A DNA stretch of 64,000 bases from Streptococcus sp. Marseille-P6264 (lineage in GTDB: Bacteria; Bacillota; Bacilli; Lactobacillales; Streptococcaceae). Below, one piece after another: positions 53,500 to 64,000 of this stretch. The notes under the pieces were generated by a model. That model was not told the DNA's origin, searched no databases, and saw nothing but the letters and a program-made list of their open reading frames with translations. The stretch spans positions 124,001 through 188,000 of the forward strand of contig NZ_CABPTO010000003.1 of the NCBI RefSeq assembly GCF_902460355.1, given 5' to 3'. The position numbers and the translations under genes are program-made. The first letter of the stretch is position 1. Every line of letters begins with the position of its first letter.

Positions 53500-53880
53500 A
53501 TGGGAACTTGGATTTTATGGGCAATTTTGCTGGGAATGTTGGCTTGGATGGGCTTCAATTATTTCCGTATTCGTCGTGCAGCTAAGATAGTAGATAACAG
53601 TGAGTTTGAAGCTTTGATTCGTCAGGGGCAATTGATTGACCTGCGTGATTCATCGGATTTCCATCGCAAGCATATCTTGGGCGCGCGCAATATTCCGTCT
53701 CAACAGCTCAAGTCTAGTATCAATGCACTTCGCAAAGACAAACCAGTTCTTCTTTATGAAAATAGTCGTGGACAACGTGTGACCAATGCGGCAATCTACT
53801 TGAAAAAGCAAGGTTTTAGTGATATTTATATTCTGTCTTACGGCCTTGATTCTTGGACTGGTAAGGTAAAGACAAGCTGA
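53500..53880 (+). CDS. Membrane-anchored rhodanese-like protein, active-site Cys missing
   Basis: 126 residues: one N-terminal membrane segment (3-20), then a rhodanese domain (IDLRDSSDFHRKHILGARNI at 46-65). The loop that normally carries the catalytic Cys reads LLYENSRGQR (84-93), with Glu87 at the Cys position. It probably cannot transfer sulphur and may be a binding domain. It follows yqgQ by one base. AAAGGGAGAAACTAGA precedes the ATG. Confidence 0.82.
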   Translation: MGTWILWAILLGMLAWMGFNYFRIRRAAKIVDNSEFEALIRQGQLIDLRDSSDFHRKHILGARNIPSQQLKSSINALRKDKPVLLYENSRGQRVTNAAIYLKKQGFSDIYILSYGLDSWTGKVKTS

Positions 53881-53888
53881 TTCTTTGT

Positions 53889-54077
53889 AGAAATATCTAT
53901 ACAAAACCAATAGATGGTCTTATTCTAGGTATTATCAGTCTGGTTTTGAGTAATTATCACCAAAAAGAGACTCAATTAGATTATAAAACAGAAAGAATTC
54001 TGAATATCGTTGGTATTGTAATTTCTATCATCAACTGGATTGCAGGATTTCTTCTGACTATGAATGGATTTATGTAA
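53889..54077 (+). pseudogene. Fragment of a small membrane protein
   Basis: An open frame without a start codon encodes two hydrophobic segments: KPIDGLILGIISLVLSNYHQ, then a charged stretch, then LNIVGIVISIINWIAGFLLT, ending MNGFM. The pattern resembles the end of DUF4190-like membrane proteins. The N-terminal part is absent and the frame runs back into the rhodanese gene, so this is a remnant. Confidence 0.5.
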
Positions 54078-54084
54078 TAAATAA

Positions 54085-54112
54085 TAAAAAGGCTTGAATA
54101 AGCCTTTTTGTT
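54085..54112. terminator. Bidirectional terminator before rsuA
   Basis: AAAAAGGCTT-GAAT-AAGCCTTTTTGTTTT. Confidence 0.88.
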
Positions 54113-54838
54113 TTACCAAGTTTGTTCCAAATAGCCTTTGATAATCTCGAGTTCGGAAGGATTCAGCGGTCGATAACTGCCTTCTGTTAGATTGGGATCC
54201 AGCTGAAAATCACCGAAATGAGTGCGTTTGAGATAGGTGACCTTGACACCAACTGCTAGAAACATTTTCTTGACCTGATGAAATTTTCCTTCAGAAATGG
54301 TAACTGAGGCGGTGGAGTGTTCGAGGCTAGTCGTGTGAATCTGAAGTTGGGCGGGCTTGCAACGAGTGCCATCCAGAAAAACAATGCCTTGCTGAAAAGC
54401 AACTATGGCTTCTTGGTCAAGAGGGCCGTTGACTTCGACATAGTAGATCTTTGCGATATGGTATTGTGGATGGAGGAGTTGAAATCCCAGTGGCCCATTA
54501 TCTGTAATCAGAAGCAGCCCCCGTGTATCGCGATCCAAACGGCCGATGGCGTAAAGCTGGTCCTTAAAATCTTCTGGGGCAATTAGATCTAGGACAGTCA
54601 TCTTATCCGAGTCAGAATTGGCAGTGACAGTACCGGCGGGCTTGTTCAACAGAAAATAATGGTGGGCTAGGTGGTTTAAAGCTTTACCAGCCAGGCTAAT
54701 GGACTGGAGGCCACTATCGACATTTTGACTGAGAGAGCGAGCTGCTTGACCGTCAATTACAATCTGCCTTAGTCGCAGTTTTTGTTTCATCTCTTTCCGG
54801 CTAATCTTAGCTAGGGCTAAGAATTTATCAAGTCGCAT
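54113..54838 (-). CDS. rsuA: 16S rRNA pseudouridine-516 synthase RsuA family
   Basis: 241 residues. The S4 domain begins MRLDKFLALAKISRKEMKQK. The catalytic segment is YAIGRLDRDTRGLLLITDNG with the active aspartate, and the C-terminal EGKFHQVKKMFLAVG is conserved. This is a second RsuA/RluB-type enzyme beside rluB at 37013, closer to RsuA. ATG 54838 is used, behind AAAGGAAAACTC; the ATG at 54853 lies before that site. Confidence 0.9.
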   Translation of the reverse strand: MRLDKFLALAKISRKEMKQKLRLRQIVIDGQAARSLSQNVDSGLQSISLAGKALNHLAHHYFLLNKPAGTVTANSDSDKMTVLDLIAPEDFKDQLYAIGRLDRDTRGLLLITDNGPLGFQLLHPQYHIAKIYYVEVNGPLDQEAIVAFQQGIVFLDGTRCKPAQLQIHTTSLEHSTASVTISEGKFHQVKKMFLAVGVKVTYLKRTHFGDFQLDPNLTEGSYRPLNPSELEIIKGYLEQTW

Positions 54839-55031
54839 GAGTTTTCCTTTCAAAGGTTTGGATCGATTCTTTTTTTCTTTTTATCATACACTTTCGGAAG
54901 TAAAATTGCAAAAATAGCTACAGTTTACGATTTGCCTATGAAAACATTTACACTTGGTTAGCCCGTGTTTTTTGGAAAAAACTGTGTTATAATTTTTAGT
55001 TGGAAATAAATAATAAGATTTAGAGGAAATC

Positions 55032-56879
55032 ATGACAAAATTAAGAGAAGATATCCGTAACATTGCGATTATCGCCCACGTTGACCACGGTAAAACAACC
55101 CTCGTTGACGAATTATTAAAGCAATCTGAAACTCTTGACGCTCGTACTGAATTGGCAGAGCGCGCTATGGACTCAAACGATATCGAAAAAGAGCGCGGTA
55201 TTACCATCCTTGCTAAAAATACAGCAGTTGCCTACAACGGAACACGTATCAACATCATGGATACGCCAGGACACGCGGACTTCGGTGGAGAAGTTGAGCG
55301 TATCATGAAAATGGTTGACGGTGTTGTTTTGGTCGTAGATGCCTACGAAGGAACTATGCCACAAACTCGTTTCGTATTGAAAAAAGCCTTGGAACAAGAC
55401 CTTGTCCCAATTGTGGTTGTCAACAAAATCGATAAACCATCTGCTCGCCCAGCAGAAGTAGTGGACGAAGTCTTGGAACTCTTCATCGAGCTTGGTGCAG
55501 ATGATGACCAGCTTGATTTCCCAGTTGTTTATGCTTCAGCGATTAACGGAACTTCTTCCTTGTCAGACAATCCAGCTGATCAAGAAAAAACAATGGCACC
55601 AATCTTTGATACCATCATCGACCATATCCCAGCTCCAGTCGATAACTCAGATGAGCCTTTGCAGTTCCAGGTATCACTCTTGGACTACAATGACTTCGTA
55701 GGTCGTATCGGTATCGGACGTATCTTCCGTGGTAGTGTGAAAGTTGGGGACCAAGTCACTCTTTCTAAACTAGACGGCACAACTAAAAACTTCCGTGTTA
55801 CAAAACTCTTCGGTTTCTTTGGTTTGGAACGTCGTGAGATCCAAGAAGCCAAAGCAGGTGACTTGATTGCCGTATCTGGTATGGAAGATATCTTTGTTGG
55901 TGAAACTATTACGCCAACGGATGCTATTGAACCACTTCCAATCCTTCACATCGATGAACCAACCCTTCAAATGACTTTCTTGGTAAACAACTCACCATTT
56001 GCAGGTCGTGAAGGGAAATGGGTAACGTCTCGTAAAGTGGAAGAACGTTTGCAGGCTGAGCTACAAACAGACGTTTCCCTTCGTGTTGATCCAACAGATT
56101 CACCAGATAAGTGGACAGTTTCAGGTCGTGGAGAATTGCACTTGTCAATCCTGATCGAAACCATGCGTCGTGAGGGCTATGAACTTCAAGTATCTCGTCC
56201 AGAAGTTATCGTAAAAGAGATTGATGGTGTTAAATGTGAGCCATTTGAACGTGTTCAAATCGATACTCCAGAAGAATACCAAGGTTCTGTAATCCAAAGC
56301 CTTTCTGAACGCAAGGGTGAAATGTTGGATATGATTTCAACTGGTAACGGTCAAACTCGTTTAGTCTTCCTTGTTCCAGCGCGTGGTCTGATCGGATACT
56401 CAACTGAGTTCTTGTCAATGACTCGTGGTTACGGTATCATGAACCATACCTTTGAACAATATCTGCCAGTTATCCCTGGTGAAATCGGAGGCCGTCACCG
56501 TGGTGCCCTTGTTTCCATCGATGCTGGTAAGGCTACAACTTACTCTATTATGTCGATTGAAGAACGTGGAACCATCTTTGTTAACCCAGGTACTGAGGTT
56601 TATGAAGGAATGATCATCGGTGAGAATTCTCGTGAGAATGACTTGACAGTTAACATCACTAAGGCTAAACAAATGACCAACGTTCGTTCAGCTACCAAGG
56701 ACCAAACAGCGGTTATCAAGACACCTCGTATCTTGACCCTTGAAGAGTCACTCGAGTTCTTGAACGATGATGAGTACATGGAAGTAACGCCTGAGTCAAT
56801 CCGTTTGCGTAAGCAAATCCTCAACAAGGCAGAGCGCGAAAAAGCTAATAAAAACAAGAAAAAACAAGCAGCAGAATAA
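55032..56879 (+). CDS. typA: Translational GTPase TypA/BipA
   Basis: 615-residue GTPase of the elongation factor family: G1 [11 protein letters not shown]3 DTPGHADF, G4 NKIDKPSA, then EF-G-like domains and the TypA-specific C-terminal domain ([18 protein letters not shown]). It assists ribosome assembly, especially at low temperature and stress. The codons are strongly biased. Promoter TGTTATAAT lies at 54985-54993, and TTAGAGGAAATC precedes the ATG. Confidence 0.97.
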   Translation: MTKLREDIRNIAIIAHVDHGKTTLVDELLKQSETLDARTELAERAMDSNDIEKERGITILAKNTAVAYNGTRINIMDTPGHADFGGEVERIMKMVDGVVLVVDAYEGTMPQTRFVLKKALEQDLVPIVVVNKIDKPSARPAEVVDEVLELFIELGADDDQLDFPVVYASAINGTSSLSDNPADQEKTMAPIFDTIIDHIPAPVDNSDEPLQFQVSLLDYNDFVGRIGIGRIFRGSVKVGDQVTLSKLDGTTKNFRVTKLFGFFGLERREIQEAKAGDLIAVSGMEDIFVGETITPTDAIEPLPILHIDEPTLQMTFLVNNSPFAGREGKWVTSRKVEERLQAELQTDVSLRVDPTDSPDKWTVSGRGELHLSILIETMRREGYELQVSRPEVIVKEIDGVKCEPFERVQIDTPEEYQGSVIQSLSERKGEMLDMISTGNGQTRLVFLVPARGLIGYSTEFLSMTRGYGIMNHTFEQYLPVIPGEIGGRHRGALVSIDAGKATTYSIMSIEERGTIFVNPGTEVYEGMIIGENSRENDLTVNITKAKQMTNVRSATKDQTAVIKTPRILTLEESLEFLNDDEYMEVTPESIRLRKQILNKAEREKANKNKKKQAAE

Positions 56880-56913
56880 ATCATTGAGTTGACTGGTGGT
56901 AGAAAGGAGCGGC

Positions 56914-57171
56914 ATGATTTACCTGATTATTGGAATATTAATCCTGCTTTTCTATGTATTTGCCATTCCAACTAGTATTAAGGGAACGCTGAATGTCTTG
57001 ACATTTGTACTTTTGCTGGTTGCCTTGATCATTTTGCTTGCTTTGGCAATTTTTCAAATTTTTAAATTGCCTGGAGAATTATTTGTGAGTATCTTTTTGA
57101 TTATTATAACAGTGTGGGCCTTGATGGACATCGAGCGTCTAGTACCATCTCAGAAATCAAAAAAACTTTAA
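56914..57171 (+). CDS. DUF3165 small membrane protein
   Basis: 85 residues with three hydrophobic segments (about 2-20, 24-47 and 52-70) and a short basic tail. It matches the DUF3165 family of streptococci, unknown function. ATG 56914 follows GAAAGGAGCGGC; the GTG at 56896 lacks a ribosome site. It probably reads from the typA promoter and ends at the terminator at 57185. Confidence 0.75.
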   Translation: MIYLIIGILILLFYVFAIPTSIKGTLNVLTFVLLLVALIILLALAIFQIFKLPGELFVSIFLIIITVWALMDIERLVPSQKSKKL

Positions 57172-57184
57172 ACTCATAAACTAT

Positions 57185-57245
57185 AAGGAAGGGATTAGGA
57201 TTCCAAAGGTCGTGTAGACTTTTGGTGGCCTAGTTCCTTTTGTTT
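57185..57245 (+). terminator. Terminator after the DUF3165 gene
   Basis: AAGGAAGGGATTAGG pairs with CCTAGTTCCTT around a loop that itself holds CCAAAGGTC/GACTTTTGG. TTGTTT follows. Confidence 0.7.
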
Positions 57246-57566
57246 ATCTAAAGCGAGATTCTTCGATGGTGGTTTTGACTGAGTAGAAAGATAATACAGA
57301 TACCGATGTTTTTCATTTAGAGAAGGCTTAATTTTTTTGAATGCTGTTGACCATCAGTGAGTAGGTCAGGTTTGATAAGACACTGGCAATTAAATGTTTT
57401 GGATAGTTTTTACTTGTATAAAAGGGTTTTTCAAAGATTTCAAAGAGAATAACATTTCTTCTTATTTATTAAAAGCTGTTAACAGTTAAAATAAAAGCCT
57501 GATATGACTTTTTTATTTTCGCAAAAAAAGGTAAAATAGAAGGTAGTATGAATGAAGAGGTACATG
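57246..57566. other. Long intergenic region before murD
   Basis: About 320 bases, AT-rich, with no frame or repeat I can support. AAAAGCTGTTAACAGTTAAAAT near 57472 is partly palindromic (CTGTTAACAG). A GGTAAAATAG box (57531-57536) before murD is the likely promoter of the division cluster, giving a leader of about 25 bases. Confidence 0.5.
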
Positions 57567-58919
57567 ATGAAGACTATTTCAAAATTTGCCAATAAGAAAG
57601 TTTTGGTGTTGGGTTTAGCTAAATCAGGGGAGTCAGCTGCCCGTCTTTTGGATAAATTGGGAGCGATTGTGACGGTTAATGATGGGAAACCTTTCGAGGA
57701 AAATCCAGCTGCCCAATCTTTACTTGAAGAAGGAATTAAGGTCGTGACAGGTGGTCATCCATTGGAGTTATTGGATGAAGATTTTGAATGGATGGTGAAA
57801 AATCCGGGCATTCCTTACAATAATCCTATGGTCATGAGGGCTTTGGAAAAGCAGATTCCTGTCATTACCGAAGTGGAGCTGGCTTATCTGATTTCAGATG
57901 CGCCGATTATCGGCATTACCGGCTCAAATGGAAAAACCACGACCACGACCATGATTGCGGAAGTGCTAACAGCAGGTGGTCAAAATGGTCTTTTGTCTGG
58001 GAATATCGGATTTCCAGCTAGTCAAGTTGCTCAAGATGCGGGTAAAACAGACACTTTGGTCATGGAACTTTCTTCCTTCCAACTAATGGGAATCGAAGCC
58101 TTCCATCCAGAAATAGCGGTGATTACCAATCTGATGCCAACACATCTGGACTATCACGGCTCTTTTGAAGATTATGTGGCGGCCAAGTGGAATATCCAAA
58201 AAAATATGACGGCTTCTGACTATGTCGTTTTGAATTTCAATCAAGATTTGGCGAAAGAATTGGCTAAGAAAACGGCAGCCCAGGTGATTCCTTTTTCAAC
58301 CCAAGAACAAGTCGATGGAGCCTACTTGGACGGCGATGTGCTGACTTTCCGTGGGGAAGCCATTATGAAAGCTTCTGAACTAGGCGTGCCTGGTAGCCAT
58401 AATGTAGAAAATGCTCTAGCAACCATTGCTGTCGCTAAACTGCGCGGGATTGACAATCAAGTTATTAAAGAAACCTTGGCTCATTTTGGTGGTGTCAAGC
58501 ATCGGCTCCAGTATGTGGGCGAAATCAATCAAGTCAAATTTTACAATGACAGTAAATCAACTAATATCTTAGCGACACAAAAAGCTTTGTCAGGCTTTGA
58601 CAATAGCAAGGTCATTTTGATTGCTGGTGGCCTGGATCGTGGCAATGAATTTGATGAATTGGTGCCAGATATCAAGGGATTGAAAAAGATGGTGATTCTG
58701 GGAGAATCGGCTGCGCGTGTTAAGCGGGCTGCGGATCAGGCAGAAGTAAGCTATCTGGACGCTTCAGATATCAGAGATGCTACTCGCAAAGCCTTTTCTG
58801 TGGCGGAGCCTGGGGATATTGTCCTTCTCAGTCCAGCCAATGCCAGCTGGGATATGTATAAGAATTTTGAAGTGCGGGGCGATGAATTCCTTGCAGTGTT
58901 TAAAGAATTAAAGGGATAA
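57567..58919 (+). CDS. murD: UDP-N-acetylmuramoylalanine-D-glutamate ligase
   Basis: 450-residue Mur ligase that adds D-glutamate to UDP-MurNAc-L-Ala. The N-terminal Rossmann-like domain carries [14 protein letters not shown]. The ATP loop is [14 protein letters not shown], followed by ELSSFQLMG and the C-terminal domain with YNDSKSTN. I start at ATG 57567, five to six bases after AGAGG. ATGs at 57552 and 57564 lie in or before that site. murG follows after one base. Confidence 0.95.
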   Translation: MKTISKFANKKVLVLGLAKSGESAARLLDKLGAIVTVNDGKPFEENPAAQSLLEEGIKVVTGGHPLELLDEDFEWMVKNPGIPYNNPMVMRALEKQIPVITEVELAYLISDAPIIGITGSNGKTTTTTMIAEVLTAGGQNGLLSGNIGFPASQVAQDAGKTDTLVMELSSFQLMGIEAFHPEIAVITNLMPTHLDYHGSFEDYVAAKWNIQKNMTASDYVVLNFNQDLAKELAKKTAAQVIPFSTQEQVDGAYLDGDVLTFRGEAIMKASELGVPGSHNVENALATIAVAKLRGIDNQVIKETLAHFGGVKHRLQYVGEINQVKFYNDSKSTNILATQKALSGFDNSKVILIAGGLDRGNEFDELVPDIKGLKKMVILGESAARVKRAADQAEVSYLDASDIRDATRKAFSVAEPGDIVLLSPANASWDMYKNFEVRGDEFLAVFKELKG

Positions 58920-58920
58920 A

Positions 58921-59991
58921 ATGAAAAAAATAGTATTTACAGGCGGAGGGACAGTTGGCCATGTAACCCTCAATCTTTTGCTGATGCCTAAATTTATCGA
59001 AGAGGGCTGGGAAGTCCATTATATCGGTGACCGCCATGGGATTGAGTACAAGGAAATTCAAAAATCAGGACTACCTATTGTTTTCCATTCGATTGCAACT
59101 GGCAAGCTCCGTCGCTATTTTTCTTGGCAGAATCTTTGGGATGTTTTTAAAGTGGCAGGCGGCATTCTCCAGTCGCTGGGCATCATGTTAAAAGTCCGTC
59201 CCAAAGCCCTATTTTCAAAAGGAGGCTTTGTGTCTGTTCCGCCAGTGATTGCGGCGAAGGTGACCGGCGTTCCAGTCTTTATCCATGAGTCTGATTTGTC
59301 GCTTGGTTTGGCCAATAAAATCGGTTATAAATGCGCGACAAAGATGTTCACGACTTTTGAGCAAGCTGAAGGACTGAGCAAGGCTGAACATGTTGGAGCG
59401 GTGACCAAGATTGCTACTCTCCCTCAAACAGAACCAGCTGAGATTGAGAAAATCAAGGCTCATTTCACAGAAGGAAAACCTACCTTGCTCTTTGTCGGTG
59501 GCTCAGGAGGCGCGAAAGTTTTCAATGATTTTATTACAAAAAATAAGGATCGCTTGATTGAAAAATATAATATTATCAATCTGACAGGCGATGCTAGTTT
59601 GGATGAGCTTTCCCACCGTATCTACCGGGTGTCCTATGTGACAGATCTGTATCAGCCACTGATGGCTATGGCAGATGTCATCGTGACACGAGGCGGTTCT
59701 AATACCATCTTTGAATTACTGGCGATGAAGAAGTTGCAAGTGATTGTACCTTTAGGGCTGGGGGCAAGTCGAGGAGATCAGATTGAAAATGCCAACTACT
59801 TCTTGGAAAAAGGCTATGCGCTTAAAATCAATGAAGAAAACTTGAATCGGGTCAATCTCCAAGTAGCAGTGGATGATTTACTGAGGGAAAAGGCTGCCTA
59901 CTATCAACGAATGGAAGAAGCGCCTGAACTAACATCAGTAGATGAATTTTATGAAATTTTAAAGCAAAATATTAACAAAGGGAAAATATGA
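58921..59991 (+). CDS. murG: Lipid II synthase MurG
   Basis: 356-residue GT28 glycosyltransferase that adds GlcNAc to lipid I on the inner membrane face. It has the N-terminal glycine loop [27 protein letters not shown] for the second glycine loop, and the UDP-GlcNAc site [17 protein letters not shown]. The FTGGGTVGH version is the streptococcal form of the GGTGGH loop. It overlaps divIB by four bases. Confidence 0.96.
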   Translation: MKKIVFTGGGTVGHVTLNLLLMPKFIEEGWEVHYIGDRHGIEYKEIQKSGLPIVFHSIATGKLRRYFSWQNLWDVFKVAGGILQSLGIMLKVRPKALFSKGGFVSVPPVIAAKVTGVPVFIHESDLSLGLANKIGYKCATKMFTTFEQAEGLSKAEHVGAVTKIATLPQTEPAEIEKIKAHFTEGKPTLLFVGGSGGAKVFNDFITKNKDRLIEKYNIINLTGDASLDELSHRIYRVSYVTDLYQPLMAMADVIVTRGGSNTIFELLAMKKLQVIVPLGLGASRGDQIENANYFLEKGYALKINEENLNRVNLQVAVDDLLREKAAYYQRMEEAPELTSVDEFYEILKQNINKGKI

Positions 59992-61172
59992 AAAAAAGCA
60001 AGGAAGATAAGCAAAAAGATGCTCAACTTTCTCTCTCTGAATGGCAAGTCAGAAATAAAGAGTATCTTGAGAAAAAAGCTCAAGAAAAGGCAAAGAAGCA
60101 AGCAGAGTTAGAGCAGAAACAAGCTGAGCTAGAGAAGAAAAAAGAAGAAATGAAGGCAAAGCTTGAAAATCAAGAGCCTTCTAACGAAGAGCATACAGTC
60201 TCCGAAGAAACTGACACAGACTCTCCTACAAGTGAAGAAGAAACTGAAGTGCAAGATTCTGAAACTGAAGGTGAGGAGCAAGAGGAAGTCCAAGAACAAG
60301 AAGAGCAAGAGGAAGAAGTAGATCAGCTTGAGCCTCCGAAGGTTCCAATTGAGAGAATCCATTGGTATCGGGCTTTGCCAGTTTTAGTGACAAGTTCCCT
60401 AATCTTTTTAGCGTCCCTTTATTTCCTCACGCCACTTGCAACTATGAAGACCATTGAATTTACAGGAAACAAGGTTGTGAGTCAGGAGGAACTAAAAAGA
60501 AGTAGTAAAATCGATCAGCGCGATTATACTGTTACTGTTTACAAAAATCGCCATCATTATGAGCAAAATCTGAAAGCTTCTAGCCCCTGGATTGAAAATG
60601 TAGATATGACCTATCAATTTCCGCTGACTTTCAAAATCGATGTTCAGGAATATGGCATTTTAGGTTATTTGCAGAAAGATTCTAAGTATTATCCTATTTT
60701 AACGAGTGGAGAATACGTAAAAAATGAGGTTGCAGCTGATGCCTTGCCCGAAGAGCGGATGGATGTGACCTTTTCGGATGCAGGCTTGATCAAGGAGTTT
60801 GTTCAACAACTGAAGAATGTTCCCGATTCAGTCAAAAAGAGCATTAGAAAAGTTGATTTAACTCCTAGCAAGGTGACAGAGGATTTAGTGACTATTACCA
60901 TGTTTGATGAACACCAAATTTTAGTTCCTATTTCTCATATTGCTAAGAAACTTCCCTACTATGAAGGAATTCATCCTCAGTTGGAAGTGCCAAGCGTGGT
61001 CGATATGGAGGCTGGTATTTTTAGCTATGCGCAAGGCACAGAAAATGAAGTTATCCATGAGGCTAGTAACGATGTGCAAGATACAGAATCTTCAACTCAA
61101 CATGCAGAGCAATCTACCGAGCATTCTGCTCAATCTCAGGCAGAAAAGCCAGAGATTTCTGAAAATAACTAA
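59988..61172 (+). CDS. divIB: Cell division protein DivIB/FtsQ
   Basis: 394 residues. A long cytoplasmic region (1-125) is very rich in Lys, Glu and Gln with coiled-coil character. One membrane segment follows (about 130-150, [20 protein letters not shown]), then the POTRA domain ([20 protein letters not shown]), the beta domain, and a Ser/Gln/Glu-rich tail. It stabilises the FtsL-DivIC complex at the septum. The start overlaps murG by four bases. ftsA has its own promoter after it. Confidence 0.93.
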   Translation: MKKSKEDKQKDAQLSLSEWQVRNKEYLEKKAQEKAKKQAELEQKQAELEKKKEEMKAKLENQEPSNEEHTVSEETDTDSPTSEEETEVQDSETEGEEQEEVQEQEEQEEEVDQLEPPKVPIERIHWYRALPVLVTSSLIFLASLYFLTPLATMKTIEFTGNKVVSQEELKRSSKIDQRDYTVTVYKNRHHYEQNLKASSPWIENVDMTYQFPLTFKIDVQEYGILGYLQKDSKYYPILTSGEYVKNEVAADALPEERMDVTFSDAGLIKEFVQQLKNVPDSVKKSIRKVDLTPSKVTEDLVTITMFDEHQILVPISHIAKKLPYYEGIHPQLEVPSVVDMEAGIFSYAQGTENEVIHEASNDVQDTESSTQHAEQSTEHSAQSQAEKPEISENN

Positions 61173-61210
61173 TTATTATAGATAAAAAACTGCGCCAATT
61201 TCGTATTTTT

Positions 61211-61219
61211 ATGATATAA
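61211..61219 (+). promoter_or_regulatory. Extended -10 promoter of ftsA-ftsZ
   Basis: TGA-TATAAT about 77 bases before the ftsA start; a second TAGAAT (61259-61264) lies closer. Either would separate ftsAZ from the mur genes. Confidence 0.6.
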
Positions 61220-61295
61220 TAAAGTTTGGATAACCCTATTTTCTAGAGTTATTTGTATTAGAATGGAAACGTGGAAGACAGAGAGGACTGATGTA

Positions 61296-62660
61296 ATGGC
61301 TAGAGATGGCTTTTTTACTGGATTAGATATAGGAAGTAGCACAATTAAAGTGTTGGTGGCAGAGCACATCAACGGTGAAATGAATGTTATTGGAGTCAGC
61401 AATGCAAAGAGTGCTGGCGTTAAAGATGGGATTATTGTCGATATTGAAGCAGCAGCAGCGGCTATTAAGTCAGCAATTTCTCAAGCAGAAGAAAAAGCGG
61501 GGATTTCAATTGGACTAGTGAATGTTGGCTTGCCTGCAAATCTACTGCAAATTGAGCCAACTCAAGGAATGATTCCTGTGACTAGTGACTCCAAAGAAAT
61601 TACCGATGAAGATGTCGAGAGCGTTGTAAGATCTGCCTTGACCAAGAGCATGACTCCTGACCGTGAAGTAATTACCTTCATTCCAGAAGAGTTTGTTGTT
61701 GATGGCTTCCAAGGGATCCGTGATCCTCGTGGTATGATGGGGATTCGCCTAGAAATGCGCGGCCTACTTTACACTGGTCCTCGTACAATCCTGCATAATC
61801 TCCGTAAAACAGTGGAGCGTGCAGGAGTGAAATTGGAGAATATTATCATTTCTCCTTTAGCGATGACAAAATCCATCTTGAACGAAGGAGAACGGGAGTT
61901 TGGCGCGACAGTCATTGATATGGGTGGCGGACAAACTACAGTTGCTTCTGTAAAAAATCAAGAATTACAATTTACCAATATCTATCAAGAAGGCGGCGAC
62001 TATGTCACAAAAGACATTTCAAAAGTCTTGAAAACTTCTCAGAAATTGGCAGAAAGCTTGAAGTTTAACTATGGTGTAGCTTATGTACCATTTGCAGGCA
62101 CAGAATCTTTCCCAGTTGAAGTTATCGGGGAAGTTAATCCAGTTGAAATCACAGAAACCTATCTAGCTGAAATCATCTCTGCTCGTATCAAACATGTTTT
62201 TGAACAAATCAAGCAAGATTTAGATAGAAGACACGTGTTAGATCTTCCTGGTGGTATTGTAATCGTTGGTGGTGGAGCAATCTTGCCTGGCGTTGTAGAA
62301 TTAGCTCAGGAAGTATTTGGCGTTCACGCTAAATTATATGTACCAAATCAAATCGGTATCCGTAATCCAGCTTTTGCCCACGTGATTAGTCTTTCAGAGT
62401 ATGCTGGCAATCTGACCGAAGTGGATCGAATTGCACAAGCTGCTGTTCGTGGAGACGAGCAGTTGCGTCATCAAGCAACTAGCTTTGAACGTCCAAGTCA
62501 TAGAGTACCTCGCTTTGATCATCAGCCGGTTGAACCAGTTCAACCAGTTCAAGAGGTGGAACCAGAAATTGCACCGCTTAGAAATGAAGAACCACAAGAG
62601 GAACCAAAAGCTAGTCTTACAGATAAGATGCGCAATTTAATTGGTAATATGTTTGAGTAA
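61296..62660 (+). CDS. ftsA: Cell division protein FtsA
   Basis: 454-residue actin-like protein that tethers FtsZ to the membrane. The phosphate-1 loop is TGLDIGSSTIKVLV, phosphate-2 is VIDMGGGQTTVAS and the adenosine motif is GIVIVGGGAILPGV. The C-terminus ends in an amphipathic helix (SLTDKMRNLIGNMFE) after a Pro/Glu/Gln linker. ATG 61296 begins MARDGFFTGLD; the frame is open to 61263, but family alignment and the promoter box at 61259 favour 61296. ftsZ starts 17 bases after the stop. Confidence 0.96.
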   Translation: MARDGFFTGLDIGSSTIKVLVAEHINGEMNVIGVSNAKSAGVKDGIIVDIEAAAAAIKSAISQAEEKAGISIGLVNVGLPANLLQIEPTQGMIPVTSDSKEITDEDVESVVRSALTKSMTPDREVITFIPEEFVVDGFQGIRDPRGMMGIRLEMRGLLYTGPRTILHNLRKTVERAGVKLENIIISPLAMTKSILNEGEREFGATVIDMGGGQTTVASVKNQELQFTNIYQEGGDYVTKDISKVLKTSQKLAESLKFNYGVAYVPFAGTESFPVEVIGEVNPVEITETYLAEIISARIKHVFEQIKQDLDRRHVLDLPGGIVIVGGGAILPGVVELAQEVFGVHAKLYVPNQIGIRNPAFAHVISLSEYAGNLTEVDRIAQAAVRGDEQLRHQATSFERPSHRVPRFDHQPVEPVQPVQEVEPEIAPLRNEEPQEEPKASLTDKMRNLIGNMFE

Positions 62661-62673
62661 GGAGAATAAATAG

Positions 62674-63942
<1,269 letters not shown>

Positions 63943-63946
63943 TTAA

Positions 63947-64000
63947 ATGGATTTTCAAGTAAATAAAGATTTAATTTTTCAAAATGTTGCTCAAATAGTT
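63947..64000 (+). CDS. ylmE: Start of YlmE/YggS-type PLP homeostasis protein
   Basis: 18 codons reach the right edge: MDFQVNKDLIFQNVAQIV. The position directly after ftsZ (four-base gap) and the N-terminal pattern fit the YlmE gene of the ylm cluster that follows ftsZ in streptococci. The assignment rests mostly on synteny because the domain itself is outside the window. Confidence 0.6.
   Translation, partial: MDFQVNKDLIFQNVAQIV

Noticed and set aside
62520..62560. Short tandem GTTCAACCA units in ftsA
   Set aside because: These encode the Pro/Val/Gln linker before the membrane helix and are ordinary low-complexity coding sequence.

Overview
The window looks like chromosomal DNA of a viridans streptococcus, most likely the Sanguinis group (S. 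sanguinis / S. gordonii-like). The evidence is protein similarity recalled from streptococcal families, low-to-mid G+C, extended -10 promoters (TGnTATAAT), T-boxes, a CtsR box, CiaR-type direct repeats, and gene orders typical of streptococci (murI-rdgB-scpAB-rluB-yidD; murD-murG-divIB-ftsA-ftsZ). No database search was run.

Layout. 1-1100: 5' end of trkA (minus), then a terminator-bearing leader and trmL. 1.2-3.3 kb: FMN riboswitch, riboflavin transporter ribU, PAP2 phosphatase, a 177-bp dispersed repeat, and a one-domain MGMT-family protein. 3.4-7.2 kb: a tRNA-modification pair (radical SAM MnmL/YtqA type and methyltransferase MnmM/YtqB type), a small coiled-coil protein and a CPA1 cation/proton antiporter. 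7.4-13.7 kb: CtsR-controlled clpE (minus), a YkuJ-like protein, folD, a CBS-ACT protein and an ABC-F ATPase. 13.8-17.5 kb: a MarR regulator divergent from a GNAT gene, then minus-strand DUF960, DUF402, recX and an APH(3')-like kinase. 17.6-21.2 kb: rlmD, whose 3' end is duplicated 2.2 kb downstream. Between the copies lies the remnant of an integrated element with replication-gene debris, an Rgg/MutR regulator, a possible 17-residue peptide gene, a small membrane protein and a truncated ABC ATPase. 21.2-30.4 kb: a FabK/NPD flavoenzyme, DUF1858 and DUF438 genes, a valine T-box, a frameshifted GNAT gene and valS, with an AT-rich gene of unknown function on each side of valS. 30.5-41.0 kb: lysA, yneF, murI-rdgB-yfcE-cbpB-xerD-like-scpA-scpB-rluB-yidD, a decayed IS30 copy, then rsmD-coaD-sepM. 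41.2-51.6 kb: yutD, rlmN, vanZ, a stand-alone trpB behind its own Trp T-box, then a second Trp T-box and trpEGDCFBA. 51.6-57.2 kb: prepilin peptidase (minus), dpr, a second copy of the 177-bp repeat, a CiaR-type small RNA, yqgQ, a rhodanese-like protein, rsuA (minus), typA and a DUF3165 gene. 57.6-64 kb: murD, murG, divIB, ftsA, ftsZ and the start of ylmE.

How it works together. Most genes are core housekeeping in tight, often overlapping operons. Regulation is rich in RNA elements: FMN riboswitch, one Val and two Trp T-boxes, a leader terminator and a csRNA-type sRNA. Two promoters match the CiaR layout exactly in spacing (TTTAAG-N5-TTTAAG-N10-TATACT, one half-site mismatch each). One lies between the FMN riboswitch and ribU and could let ribU escape riboswitch control. 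Several genes have an extended -10 seven bases before the start codon and would be leaderless. The accessory content worth most attention is the rlmD-integrated remnant with its Rgg-peptide module, the two genes around valS, and the duplicated trpB with tandem T-boxes.
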